A stretch of 64,000 nucleotides of DNA from Hymenobacter swuensis DY53 (GTDB lineage Bacteria; Bacteroidota; Bacteroidia; Cytophagales; Hymenobacteraceae): assembly GCF_000576555.1 (NCBI RefSeq), contig NZ_CP007145.1:1240001-1304000 (forward strand), read 5' to 3'. Shown piece after piece: positions 46,204 to 55,521 of the stretch. Position 1 is the first letter of the stretch; every line of letters starts with the position of its first letter. The position numbers were made by a program, and so were the translations under genes. A model generated the notes under the pieces. It did no database searches and was not told the DNA's origin. It worked only from the letters and a program-made list of their open reading frames with translations.

Positions 46204-48249
46204 ATGATTGATTCGCTGGTTCGCGCTGTGGCGCCGCTCTTAGCTTTAGTAGTTCTTCTGACTCCGGTTGCCAGCCGGGCCCAAACAGCCTTCACCCCCG
46301 ATGAAAACGCCTGGTATGGCGTAGTAGCTCGCAGTAGTGGCCGCTCCCTCGACGTTACCAATGCTTCAGCAGAGGCTGGTACGGCCACTGTGCAATGGGA
46401 ATTCACGCACGCCAACAGCCAGCAGTGGCGCTTCGTGCCCGCCGCCAAGGGCAGCGACTTTTACCGCGTTGAGGCCCGCCACAGCGGCAAGTGCCTTACC
46501 CTGGAAAAGCCCGACGAAAATGCTCCGCTGGTGCAGCGCCCCTGGACGGGTAGCTTTTACCAGCAATGGAAACTCGTGCCCTCGGGGCCGCTGGGTAGCT
46601 TTGTGCTGGTGAGTCGGGGCAACGATAAATGCGCTGCCCTGGCTGCCGCCGATAAGTTCAACGGTACTCCCGTGGTGGGCCAGCGGGTACAGAACCGTGC
46701 CACTCAGCAGTGGAAACTGTTCAAACTGCATCTCAATGTAGATTCTAGCCAGCCGGGTTTTGGGATGCCTGAAGCCTTGCTGAGCCTGAACACGCCTACT
46801 GGGAACGAGCTACAGCCGGTACTAACCGCCGACGGTAATACGCTCTACTTTAGCCGGACACGGTACAGCGGCAACAAGGAAGGCGTCACCGAATCGGGTG
46901 ATATTTGGGTGAGTACTTCGGCTAACAACGGCCGCACCTGGAACCCCGCTACTCGCCTCGATGCCCTCAACACTACTCAGAATAATGGGGTAATGGCGGT
47001 TATTAACGAGGGCCGCACGCTGCTGGTGCGCGGCGCGTATGAGCGGGACGGCTCTTTCCGGGATGAAGGAATAAGCAAAGTGGACCGTGACGCGACGGGC
47101 AAAAATGGGAAGCCGCTGGCAGTGGAAATAGCCAACTATTACTCGGCCGGCCCGGCTACCTCGTTCTTTATGTCGCCCGATGCGCAGATTCTGCTTATGA
47201 GCCTAGAGCGCGGCGACTCGCAGGGGGCCAATGACCTGTATGTCAGCCGGCCCACTCCCGACGGTCTCTGGACCGAGCCTTTCAACCTGGGAGCAATAGT
47301 TAATTCGCCTGGCTTTGAGTTTGCACCCTGGCTGGCGGCTGATGGCAAAACCCTGTACTTCAGCTCGTATGGGCATGCCGGCTACGGCAGTGCCGATATT
47401 TTTGTAACCACGCGGCTGGACGAAACCTGGACCCGCTGGACGGAACCGCGCAACCTGGGCGCACCGCTCAACGGACCCGGCTTCGATGCCTACCTCAGCC
47501 TGACGGCCGATGGCAAGCAGGCCTATTATGCTTCATCACGCACTGCCAATGGCCCTGCCGACCTGTTCCGCACGGCTACCGGGGTAGTACCGGTGGCTGA
47601 TACTACCGCCCAGCCGGCAGAGCCGGTACGGCCGGCTGTAGCTGCCCGGATGCTGCTAACCGGCCGTACGCTGGATGCCAAAACCCGACAGCCGCTGGCT
47701 ACGGAAGTGAAGGTAAATCGGCTGGATGCGGACCTGGTATTCAATGCTACTACCCGGACAGATGTTGCTGCCGGTAGCTATCAGTTTACGTTGCCACCCG
47801 GCCGTTATCGGGTGCAGGCCACCCGCGTAGGATTCCTCACCGCTACCGATACCGTCACTATGACCGGTTCCCGCGCGCTGGAGTTGGCGCTGGTACCGGC
47901 AGCCGTGGGTTCAAGCCTGGAGTTGCCTACACTCATCTTTGCGCAGGGAAAATACACGCTGCTTCCCGCTTCCTACACCGAGTTGAACCGCTTGGCCCGC
48001 ACCTTGCAGGATAACCCCGCTGTGAACATCCGCCTGGAAGGCCACACCGATAACCAGGGACGCGCTGACCTGAACGTGAAGCTGTCGGAGGAGCGGGTAG
48101 CCGAAGTGCGGCGCTACCTCGTGACGCGGGGCGTGGCCGAGAAGCGTATCAGCACCGTTGGCTACGGTGGCAGCAAGCCCCGGGCCTCCAACGAGAAAGA
48201 GGAAACCCGTAAGCTGAACCGCCGCGTAGAATTCACTATTGTAAAATAG
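46204..48249 (+). CDS. Ricin-type lectin/PD40/OmpA envelope protein
   Basis: A 681-residue exported protein. After a signal peptide (about 1-25) come a ricin-type beta-trefoil (about 30-170; QQWRFVPAAKGS, QQWKLVP, QQWKLFKL give the three QxW repeats), PD40/TolB-like propeller repeats (about 190-460; ADGNTLYFSR, ADGKTLYFSS, ADGKQAYYAS), a CNA/carboxypeptidase-like domain (about 485-560) and a C-terminal OmpA domain with GHTDNQGRADLNVKLSEERV for peptidoglycan binding. Proteins of the PD40-OmpA type are common in gliding Bacteroidota; the lectin at the front is an unusual addition. Role unknown. Confidence 0.85.
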   Translation: MIDSLVRAVAPLLALVVLLTPVASRAQTAFTPDENAWYGVVARSSGRSLDVTNASAEAGTATVQWEFTHANSQQWRFVPAAKGSDFYRVEARHSGKCLTLEKPDENAPLVQRPWTGSFYQQWKLVPSGPLGSFVLVSRGNDKCAALAAADKFNGTPVVGQRVQNRATQQWKLFKLHLNVDSSQPGFGMPEALLSLNTPTGNELQPVLTADGNTLYFSRTRYSGNKEGVTESGDIWVSTSANNGRTWNPATRLDALNTTQNNGVMAVINEGRTLLVRGAYERDGSFRDEGISKVDRDATGKNGKPLAVEIANYYSAGPATSFFMSPDAQILLMSLERGDSQGANDLYVSRPTPDGLWTEPFNLGAIVNSPGFEFAPWLAADGKTLYFSSYGHAGYGSADIFVTTRLDETWTRWTEPRNLGAPLNGPGFDAYLSLTADGKQAYYASSRTANGPADLFRTATGVVPVADTTAQPAEPVRPAVAARMLLTGRTLDAKTRQPLATEVKVNRLDADLVFNATTRTDVAAGSYQFTLPPGRYRVQATRVGFLTATDTVTMTGSRALELALVPAAVGSSLELPTLIFAQGKYTLLPASYTELNRLARTLQDNPAVNIRLEGHTDNQGRADLNVKLSEERVAEVRRYLVTRGVAEKRISTVGYGGSKPRASNEKEETRKLNRRVEFTIVK

Positions 48250-48296
48250 CGGCCGGCGGCGGTTACGCCTTTTCGAACCCTTCAATTTTGCGCGGT

Positions 48297-49220
48297 ATGC
48301 ACGCTTTGATTCGCCGGGAAGTGGCGTTACCCGATTTGCCCTCGGCTTCCGGAGCAGAAATAGTGGGCGAGACGGCCTACATCATCGGCGACGACTCTCC
48401 TTTTTTGTACCAGCTCAATGCTGCCACGCTGGCCGCCGGGCAGCGCACCATGCTGTTTGAAACGGCTCATTTCAGCAGCGGCCGCATTCCGAAGGAGCTG
48501 AAGCTGGATCTGGAGTGTCTCACGGCCCTTGCTACGCCTGCCGGCGAAACCAGCCTGCTGGTACTGGGCTCGGGCGCTACGGCCGCCCGCGAACAAGGCT
48601 ATTGGGTGCCGCTGACCGGGGCGGGGGGGAGCCGGGTGGAAACCGTGTATCCGCTCAGTCTGAGTGGCCTGTACGCGGTGCTGCGGCCGTTGCTGCCGGC
48701 CGGTATCGTGCTGAATCTGGAAGCCGCCGCCGCTACGCCCACGGAGCTTCTGCTGTTCCAACGGACGGTGGGGGCCGCCAGTGGCAACCTATTGTTCCGG
48801 CTACCGTTGGCAACCACGCTGGCCTATCTGCAGCATCGCACTACCCAGGTGCCAGCCGTGCAGCGGCAGTTTTTTGAGTTGCCGGTTATCGATGGGAAGC
48901 CCGCTGGTTTTTCCGGCGCAACGTGGTTTGCCGGGCGGTTATTCGTGACAGCTTCAGTGGAAGATACCCAGGATGCTGTGCTGGATGGGGTGGTGTTAGG
49001 TTCATTTGTAGGAGTGCTGGAACTGGGAGCGGCCGGGCAGCAGCAGGTATTGCCCGCAACCCTGGCCCGGTTGGTCTGGTCTGATGGCCGCCCGTACCGG
49101 GGCAAGGTGGAAAGCGTAGCGGTGTTCCGGACGCTTGCGGCCAGCCGCTACGAGCTGCTGCTGGTGACAGATGACGATGCCGGGGGCTCTACCGCCGTAA
49201 CAGTGGAACTGATCTTGTGA
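48297..49220 (+). CDS. DUF6929-like beta-propeller protein
   Basis: A 307-residue protein with no signal peptide. It reads as a chain of beta strands with phrases such as ETAYIIGDDSPFLYQLN, SLLVLGSGATAARE and ATWFAGRLFVTASVEDT, and closes YELLLVTDDDAGGSTAV, which suggests a six- or seven-bladed propeller. I link it to DUF6929 only from memory. The ATG at 48297 is preferred to a TTG nine bases earlier. It starts 47 bases after the OmpA gene, which could be an operon. Confidence 0.6.
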   Translation: MHALIRREVALPDLPSASGAEIVGETAYIIGDDSPFLYQLNAATLAAGQRTMLFETAHFSSGRIPKELKLDLECLTALATPAGETSLLVLGSGATAAREQGYWVPLTGAGGSRVETVYPLSLSGLYAVLRPLLPAGIVLNLEAAAATPTELLLFQRTVGAASGNLLFRLPLATTLAYLQHRTTQVPAVQRQFFELPVIDGKPAGFSGATWFAGRLFVTASVEDTQDAVLDGVVLGSFVGVLELGAAGQQQVLPATLARLVWSDGRPYRGKVESVAVFRTLAASRYELLLVTDDDAGGSTAVTVELIL

Positions 49221-49354
49221 TAAGCAGGTAAGCGGCTGACAGGAAATAGTTTGTGCGGCAGCTTTCAGGGGAATTAAACAGAAGAGGATACTGTTTTCTA
49301 GCATCGGCTTTTCGGAATGGAAAGCACCGTTTTTACGCTACCAGACTACTCGTT

Positions 49355-49633
49355 ATGATTCTGTTTGCCACCCGCTTTTTGTACCCCGTCAGTGCCGTGA
49401 AGCTACAGGAGCAGCAGGGCATCCTGCCTGCCGAGTTTCTGCAGACTATCCAGCAGCTGCAACCCTTCCTGGAGAAGGAAAAAGCCTACGGAGAGGTCTG
49501 TTCTACCACTGTTACCTCGCCCCGGGGCCGGCTGCTAACCGTTGCCTACCGCAAAACCTATTCGACGGAGCAAGGCTTCGTGGTCGAAATCCTAGATGCG
49601 CAGGTAGTACGTCGGCTGGCGCAGGCAGCTTAA
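49355..49633 (+). CDS. Small protein of unknown function
   Basis: A 92-residue protein from MILFATRFLYPVSAV, then QEQQGILPAEFLQTIQQLQ and a short beta region GRLLTVAYRKTYSTEQG. No signal peptide with a clean cleavage site and no motif. An upstream in-frame ATG at 49253 would add 34 residues of low quality. A hairpin follows its stop. The coding call is tentative. Confidence 0.5.
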   Translation: MILFATRFLYPVSAVKLQEQQGILPAEFLQTIQQLQPFLEKEKAYGEVCSTTVTSPRGRLLTVAYRKTYSTEQGFVVEILDAQVVRRLAQAA

Positions 49634-49651
49634 TCTGCTAACATGCATATG

Positions 49652-49692
49652 GCACCCGGTAGATGACCGAAGGTCAGGCAAATACCGGGTGC
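49652..49692. terminator. Hairpin between convergent genes
   Basis: GCACCCGGTA at 49652-49661 pairs perfectly with 49683-49692. No T run. It lies between the stop at 49633 and the minus-strand stop at 49705. Confidence 0.6.
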
Positions 49693-49704
49693 TGACGCGC
49701 GTGG

Positions 49705-50769
49705 TCAGCTGCCACGTCGCCAGATGAAACCATCCAGTACATAGTGGGTAGCCTGCGGAAGAGCCAGCAGAGGCACCAACAGCGCAAGGGCCCAGGAATC
49801 GGATATGGCAGGCAGGTGCTGGAACCAGCCGAATACGGCAGCGTGCTCCCGCCATATCAGCCCGTCCCAGATACCTTCTTCCAGCAGAGCCAGTCCAAAC
49901 AGCACTCCTAGAAACAACGCCACGCCGTTCCGGCCCTGCCACCAGGCGCGCCGTGGGTTGCTGGAGGTGGGCTGACTGGTAGTCCAGATAAGGGCCAAGT
50001 ATGGAATGCCGTGAGCTACCACGTTGAGCAGGGTAAAAGCTAGGTCGCCGTTGAACAGTATGATGCCCACATACCAGGAGGCTGCGGTACCTAGCAGTAA
50101 CAGGTTACGCGGCCAGTTGAAATAGGCAGTGTAGTGCCACAGGCTGCCTTCTTTCACCAGATATACCCCCAAAAGACCCGCATACAGTCCCGTAAGTACG
50201 GTTCGGCCGCCGGGCCAGTCGTGCTGAACGAAGTCGCCTTCCACAAACCAGTTGAAGTTGCGGGGTCGCGAAAGGTGCCACCAAAGCAGCGGATAGATGG
50301 TAGCCGCGTAAATCAGGAGGGTATCCAGCTGCCGGCTGAAGCGCGAGGTTGTTTCGTGGCGGCTGTAGAGGCGCAGGAAACCGTATTGCTGGCGGATAAA
50401 GTGGAACACGGCCGCGTAGGCCAGCACCCGCCAGAACCACAGGCTGCCGCCCAGCCCATGCAGCGCCACCCCGGCCGCGTAGCAGCCCAGCGGTACTGCC
50501 CATAATACCGTGCGAAACTGCCGGCGGCGGCGGACATCGAAATAGGTGCGAAATAAGGTGCTGTATACGTGCGCAACATCAATGAGCACTACCAGTGCCA
50601 CCCAGGCCCATACCGGCATCCGGGTTGAAGTGCGGAAAGCCTGGGGCAGGGCCGCTACCACCAGCAGGGCCAGAAATGGCGGCCCTAAAATCCAGAGCCC
50701 GTCAAATCCTGCCGACCGGATCCAGGGCTGACGGGAGTTGACAAGCGGCGGAGCAGCAGACGTGGGCAT
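49705..50769 (-). CDS. Multi-pass membrane protein of unknown function
   Basis: A 354-residue inner-membrane protein with about eight or nine membrane helices (for example GLWILGPPFLALLVVAALPQ, VWAWVALVVLIDVAHVY, TVLTGLYAGLLGVYLV). Conserved-looking histidines and an arginine sit at helix edges (IDVAHVYSTLFRTY, FHFIRQQYGFLRLYSR). I recognise no family. It follows the gene at 50823 on the same strand, 53 bases on, so they may be co-transcribed. Its relation to the polyamine genes further upstream is not shown. Confidence 0.65.
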   Translation of the reverse strand: MPTSAAPPLVNSRQPWIRSAGFDGLWILGPPFLALLVVAALPQAFRTSTRMPVWAWVALVVLIDVAHVYSTLFRTYFDVRRRRQFRTVLWAVPLGCYAAGVALHGLGGSLWFWRVLAYAAVFHFIRQQYGFLRLYSRHETTSRFSRQLDTLLIYAATIYPLLWWHLSRPRNFNWFVEGDFVQHDWPGGRTVLTGLYAGLLGVYLVKEGSLWHYTAYFNWPRNLLLLGTAASWYVGIILFNGDLAFTLLNVVAHGIPYLALIWTTSQPTSSNPRRAWWQGRNGVALFLGVLFGLALLEEGIWDGLIWREHAAVFGWFQHLPAISDSWALALLVPLLALPQATHYVLDGFIWRRGS

Positions 50770-50822
50770 ACGGTGAGAGGCAAGCAGCGTGACTACACCC
50801 GAAAGTAGCAGTTTCGGGCGGG

Positions 50823-52121
50823 CTAACGCGTACGCGGCGGTTGAGCAGGCGGCAGGTAGTCAACCGGTAGAAACTCGCCCATTTTCTCAAAACCCCAGTA
50901 GCCTTCGGTATACAAAGCCAGCGGGTTGGTGGGCTGGCCGTTGGGTTGCAGTGGCACCTGCGGCTGTTGCAGGTGCAATACCGATACCTGTTTATCGAGG
51001 CCCGCAGGCAATGCCTGGCCGGGAGTGGCATTGCGGGCCGTAAAGGCTACGTACGCTGGGTCGGCGGGTTCCTGATCATAGTATACCAGCAACAGGTCGG
51101 GGAATTGCAGCAGCACTTCCGGTGCGCCGGGCGGTCGGCGGCTGAAGTCGGGAGTAGCCAACGGAGCGGAAAACAGGTACTCCAGTTGGCGCGGCACGCG
51201 TACCAGACGGGCCACTGAATCGTCGAAACGGCCCGGATTGAGAGTCCGGAGGGAAAGGGCTTGGGCCCGCATAAGTACCAGCAGACTATCGGCGCGGGCG
51301 CGGGCAGGGTTTGGCACGCGCCGCAACCGCTGCACCCGGAAGCCGGCTTCGGCTACTCGGTTGTCATACACGCTGCGCAGAAAGTGAGGTAACGAGCCTT
51401 TGTATGCCTGACTGCGGTTGGCTGCCCAGCGTTGCTGCTGCCGGCCGGAGCGGGCTTTCAGCGGCTCAAAAACCGGCGAGCCATAAAAGGACATCCAGCC
51501 TTCGGCGAAATTCAGCCGAAAATCCAGCCCATAGTAGCGGATGCGGTAGCCCAGGGCCTGATTTTCCACCGTCAGGAAATCGGCACACGTAGCCGTCAGC
51601 TCGTTCTTTTCCACGTCGTATTCTACGCGTACAGCCTCGGGGTTGCGAATGCGGCATTGCTGGGAGAAGGTAGTGCTGCCCAGAAATGTGCTGGCAAATT
51701 TCTGGTAATCCTCGGGCTTATTGGGGTGGGGGCGTACCACCACTTCGCCCAGCGCATTGGCACTCGGCGGCAGCCGGAACGTGAGTTGCTGCGGCTCATT
51801 GGCCAAGGTGATAACCTGCCGACGCAGCTCATAGCCTAGATAAGAGGCCACCACTTCATAAGTGCCGGCTGGTACCCGTGCAAAGGAAAATTGTCCGGCA
51901 GCGTCGGTAGTGACTCCCAGCGTGGTATTAGCCAGGAACACGGTGCCAAAGGGCAGCGGCTGCCGCGTTACGGAGTCGAGGACGATGCCACTAAGGGCAC
52001 TTTGCGCCTGTACCTGCGGAGTAGCCAGCAGCAATAACAGCCCCGCGAATAGCCAGTAGCGGGCCTTCCGCGCCAAGGCAATACCTGTTTTACACAGAAC
52101 TGTAAGTGGAATTACGAACAT
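50823..52121 (-). CDS. Carboxypeptidase-regulatory-like domain protein
   Basis: A 432-residue exported protein. A signal peptide (about 20-40; LLLLLATPQVQAQ) is followed by a CarboxypepD_reg-like domain (about 43-125; SGIVLDSVTRQPLPFGTVF) and the phrase GEVVVRPHPNKPED that usually precedes a TonB plug, but no plug or barrel comes after. The rest (FSAPLATPDFSRRPPG and so on) is unknown. The ATG at 52121 lies inside the palindromic operator at 52110-52149; a TTG about 15 codons in is an alternative that leaves the operator in the leader. Confidence 0.7.
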   Translation of the reverse strand: MFVIPLTVLCKTGIALARKARYWLFAGLLLLLATPQVQAQSALSGIVLDSVTRQPLPFGTVFLANTTLGVTTDAAGQFSFARVPAGTYEVVASYLGYELRRQVITLANEPQQLTFRLPPSANALGEVVVRPHPNKPEDYQKFASTFLGSTTFSQQCRIRNPEAVRVEYDVEKNELTATCADFLTVENQALGYRIRYYGLDFRLNFAEGWMSFYGSPVFEPLKARSGRQQQRWAANRSQAYKGSLPHFLRSVYDNRVAEAGFRVQRLRRVPNPARARADSLLVLMRAQALSLRTLNPGRFDDSVARLVRVPRQLEYLFSAPLATPDFSRRPPGAPEVLLQFPDLLLVYYDQEPADPAYVAFTARNATPGQALPAGLDKQVSVLHLQQPQVPLQPNGQPTNPLALYTEGYWGFEKMGEFLPVDYLPPAQPPRTR

Positions 52122-52149
52122 TTCGTAATAATACGAAATGTTCGTAATT
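52110..52149. promoter_or_regulatory. Tandem palindromic operator
   Basis: An 18-bp perfect inverted repeat: 52110-52127 against 52132-52149, loop ATAA. Each arm is itself palindromic: TACGAACATTTCGTA (52113-52127) and TACGAAATGTTCGTA (52132-52146). The unit TACGAA-n3-TTCGTA looks like a binding site for a dimeric repressor such as MarR, TetR or GntR type; two sites would bind two dimers. It covers the start of the gene at 52121 and lies after the stop of the flavoprotein gene. Confidence 0.8.
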
Positions 52150-52168
52150 GGGCAAGATAGTCTGCCAT

Positions 52169-53815
52169 TTAGTCTTGTTCGGCCGCTAACAACTCCTGGG
52201 CAGCGCGCACACCTTGGTAAAATCCTTCCTCAAATATAGAGAGGCCGCTTAGATCGGTATGGGCGAAGAATAGTTTGTTTTGCCAGGGTCGGGCAGCAGC
52301 GGCTCGGGCTGCACCCCACACAAAGCCGGGCGTAGGGGCTATCATACCGTGGCCCCACACCCAGACATCGGCACGCTGCACCAGTGGTGTAATGCCAGGA
52401 TGAGCAGTTTCCAGCTCAGCCAACGTGCGACGGACCCACTCATCGTAGCTGGTTTGGTAGGCCTGGCGGCGGGTGGCGGTGGGGTCAGCGGCGGGTAGGG
52501 GCAGATAATAGGTAATGACTTGCGGCCCGCCAGCTGATTGGCTCAGGCTTTGATGCCACGCACTCACATAGCCTACTGACTCCGTCCCGTACAGCACATT
52601 ATCCCAGCTGAGCGGCTGGCCGGGACCTTGTGGTAAGCCGGCTACCGTGAGGTTCACCACGGCCCATGGGGCGCGGTGGCACGGTAGCGGCCGCTGGGCC
52701 GCCGGGGGCAAACTGGTTATCAGTCGCTCAGTAATGAACAAAGGCGTGGCCATAATAACGCGGCGGGCCGCTACGCGCGTCGTCTGGCGGGTTGTCACGT
52801 CGAAGCAGTCTACTGCCAAGCCGGTCGGCGTGTCGTGCAGGGCGTAGGCCACGGTATTGGGGCGAATGGGAGCAGAAGCCTGCCGCCGCAGTTGTTCCAC
52901 CAGAAAGCCGTTGCCTTCGGGCCAGGTTAATACGTCGGAGGCCGTGGCGTTATGGGCCTGGCCCTTGCGTGATGCAAAGTAGTGCAGACCCGCCCACGCC
53001 GATACCTGAGCCGCCGAGGCTCCGTAATCGTCACGGCAGCTATAGTCCAGATACCAGCGAAGGTGAGGACTGGTGAAACGGTGGGCATCGAGCCAGGCGG
53101 CAAACGTCTGCACGTCCAGCTTCCGAAACTGCTCATCCTGGGAAGACTCCTGCACCGGAATCCGGAAGGCGTCGCGGCCGTCCTGACCCCGGGCTTGGCG
53201 CAGGTCTTCAATTAGTTGAAAAAACCGGGCAATCTGCTCCTTCTCAGCCGGGGGCACCCCCAACTCCGGTACCAACCCGGTTTGCCAGTGCCCGTGCAGA
53301 AACAGCCGCTCTTCGGGGTCGTGGCACAGGTGGTAGTCGTTGTAGATGGGCAGTCCGGAGGCGGCATCGAAGCCGGTAATTATGCTTGCTTCCTGCAGGA
53401 ACCGGAGCAGCGCGTGGTTGCGCACGTCGGGGATGGGCAGGTAGTGAGCCCCCCAGGGATAAGCGGATACCTCGTTGCGGCCGGCCCGGGAGTTGCCGCC
53501 GGGCTGCTCATCCAGCTCCACCAGCAGCACCTGCTCTGGTTTCATGCCCTGGCGCTCCAATTCGCGTCGGGCCGTGAGGCCCGCTACACCGCCGCCTATA
53601 ATCACTACCTCTACTGTTTCGGTGCGGGTAGGAGCGGGCAGCCGGGCCGGGGCGCGTAGCAGATGGCCGGTGGCGTGGTTGGCCCCATGCATACTCCCGC
53701 GGATGTGGCTGCGCCCGGTACCCGGCGCGCACGACTCCAGCCCTGCCAGCGGTGCCAGTAATAGCCCTGCACTGCCTAGGGCAGTTTTCTGCAGGAAATG
53801 GCGGCGGCTGGACAT
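52169..53815 (-). CDS. Tat-exported FAD-dependent amine-oxidase-like protein
   Basis: A 548-residue flavoprotein. The first residues SSRRHFLQK fit the twin-arginine motif and are followed by a hydrophobic run ending in LESC, possibly a Tat lipoprotein. The FAD-binding Rossmann motif is VVIIGGGVAGLTARREL (about 68-84), followed by ELDEQPGGNSRAG. The middle and C-terminus (MATPLFITERLI) resemble amine oxidase or phytoene-desaturase folds. It begins 134 bases after the spermidine synthase gene on the same strand. A link to polyamine oxidation is inferred from position only; the substrate is unknown. Confidence 0.8.
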   Translation of the reverse strand: MSSRRHFLQKTALGSAGLLLAPLAGLESCAPGTGRSHIRGSMHGANHATGHLLRAPARLPAPTRTETVEVVIIGGGVAGLTARRELERQGMKPEQVLLVELDEQPGGNSRAGRNEVSAYPWGAHYLPIPDVRNHALLRFLQEASIITGFDAASGLPIYNDYHLCHDPEERLFLHGHWQTGLVPELGVPPAEKEQIARFFQLIEDLRQARGQDGRDAFRIPVQESSQDEQFRKLDVQTFAAWLDAHRFTSPHLRWYLDYSCRDDYGASAAQVSAWAGLHYFASRKGQAHNATASDVLTWPEGNGFLVEQLRRQASAPIRPNTVAYALHDTPTGLAVDCFDVTTRQTTRVAARRVIMATPLFITERLITSLPPAAQRPLPCHRAPWAVVNLTVAGLPQGPGQPLSWDNVLYGTESVGYVSAWHQSLSQSAGGPQVITYYLPLPAADPTATRRQAYQTSYDEWVRRTLAELETAHPGITPLVQRADVWVWGHGMIAPTPGFVWGAARAAAARPWQNKLFFAHTDLSGLSIFEEGFYQGVRAAQELLAAEQD

Positions 53816-53949
53816 TGCGTTAGTGGGCTGTGGTTTTTCGTTTGTGTTGATGAGAAGTCTTCTGGGTTTGTCTATTCGCTGCAGCAGGTTGCGGAGCCCG
53901 ATAGACTATCGACTGCTCACAAAAAAACGAATAACCGAAAGCGGGAAAA

Positions 53950-55521
53950 TCAGTGCACGTACGGCCCCCAGTCGTCCTCGAAGTAACGAACCAGGGCTTG
54001 GTTGTTGAGTTGGTTGATGTCGGTGGGAATTTCGCTCATGTCAGGCGGGAAGAAACGCATGTCGCGGATGGTGGCGGGGGTCACGTAGCGCAGGCCGGCG
54101 GGCAGGGGGCCGGCATCGGGCCGCCAGTGGGCATTGCGGCCGGCCAGCACAAAGCCCCACTCCCCGAACGAGGGCACGTAACAATGGTAGGGCAGGGTAG
54201 TGAAGCCGGCGGCCTGCAGGGTGTGGGCCACGCACCAGAACGAGCGGCGTGCCACGTAGGGTGAGGTACTTTGCACCACCACCCAGCCGCCCGGAGCCAG
54301 CCGCTGCTCCAAAGCCCGGTAAAACGCCGCCGAGTAGAGCTTGCCGATGGAGTAGTTGCCCGGGTCGGGGAAGTCCACCACGATGCAGTCGTAGCGGCTG
54401 GTATCCTGACGCACCCACTGGTAGGCGTCGCCGTTGATAACCTGGACTTTGGGGTGGAGCAAAGCGCGGTGGTTGAGGGCCAGCAGCATCTCGTTGCGCT
54501 GAAACAGCCGCGTCATGCCCGCATCAAGGTCCACCAGCCGGATGCGCTGGAGCTGCGGGTACTTCAGCAACTCGCGCACCGCTAGGCCGTCGCCGCCGCC
54601 CAGCACCAGCACCTGCCGGGCCCGGGGCAGGGCCTGCATGGCCGGGTGCACCAGGGCCTCGTGGTAGCGGTACTCATCGAGGGAGCTGAACTGCAGGTTG
54701 CCGTTGAGAAACAGCCGCAGCTCCCGCTGATTTTTGGTGAGCACCAGCCGCTGGTAGGTGGTGCTCTTGGAGTAAATCACTTGGTCCTGAAACGCCATGC
54801 CCTCGGTGTAGGTCTGGATGCGCTCAGCGTAGCCGAAGCCCACGCCCAGGGCCAGCAAAGACGCCACCAGTGCCCCGGTGAGGCCGCGCCGGAAGGGCCT
54901 GGTTTCGGGGAAGCGGTACAGGGCCACGCCGGCCACCACCACGTTCAGCGCCCCGCACAGCAACGACGTACGAATCAGGCCCAGTTGCGGCACCAGCACC
55001 AGCGGGAATACCAGGGAGGCCAGCAGCGCCCCGATGTAGTCGAAGGTGAACACGCGGGAAACCAAGTCTTTAAACTCGAAGCGGTTTTCCAGAATCCGCA
55101 TCAATAGTGGAATTTCCAGCCCCACCAGCACGCCTGTAAGACCCACTAGTGCGTACAGAATCAGCCGGAACGACACCACGTATTCGAACAGCACGAACAG
55201 CAGCGGGGCCGAGAAGCCGCCCACCAGCCCCACCAGAATTTCGAGCCGGATAAACCACCGCAGCAGGGAACCGCCCAGGTAGCGCGACAGCCAGGAACCG
55301 ATGCCCATCGAGAACAGATACGCCCCGATAATGGTGGAAAACTGCATCACCGAGTCGCCGAGCAGATAGGATGCTAGGGTGCCCGCAATCAGCTCGTAGA
55401 TCAGTCCGCAGGTGGCAATGACAAACACGGAGCCCAGCAGCAGCGCCGAGCGGTAATCCGTCGGGGCGGTGGCCAGCCCGGGAGCTGGCCGCCGCTTCCG
55501 GCGCACGGGTACTCTATCCAT
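53950..55521 (-). CDS. Membrane-fused spermidine synthase-like enzyme
   Basis: A 523-residue protein. The first 235 residues have about seven membrane helices (SALLLGSVFVIATCGLIYEL, LILYALVGLTGVLVGLEI). The C-terminal half is a spermidine-synthase-type methyltransferase fold with VLVLGGGDG, RLVDLD and the catalytic VDFPDP (Asp383, Asp386). The canonical enzyme is soluble, so here aminopropyl transfer is tied to the membrane. The start overlaps DUF350 by eight bases, giving tight coupling. The exact acceptor amine is unknown; spermidine is not proven. Confidence 0.85.
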   Translation of the reverse strand: MDRVPVRRKRRPAPGLATAPTDYRSALLLGSVFVIATCGLIYELIAGTLASYLLGDSVMQFSTIIGAYLFSMGIGSWLSRYLGGSLLRWFIRLEILVGLVGGFSAPLLFVLFEYVVSFRLILYALVGLTGVLVGLEIPLLMRILENRFEFKDLVSRVFTFDYIGALLASLVFPLVLVPQLGLIRTSLLCGALNVVVAGVALYRFPETRPFRRGLTGALVASLLALGVGFGYAERIQTYTEGMAFQDQVIYSKSTTYQRLVLTKNQRELRLFLNGNLQFSSLDEYRYHEALVHPAMQALPRARQVLVLGGGDGLAVRELLKYPQLQRIRLVDLDAGMTRLFQRNEMLLALNHRALLHPKVQVINGDAYQWVRQDTSRYDCIVVDFPDPGNYSIGKLYSAAFYRALEQRLAPGGWVVVQSTSPYVARRSFWCVAHTLQAAGFTTLPYHCYVPSFGEWGFVLAGRNAHWRPDAGPLPAGLRYVTPATIRDMRFFPPDMSEIPTDINQLNNQALVRYFEDDWGPYVH

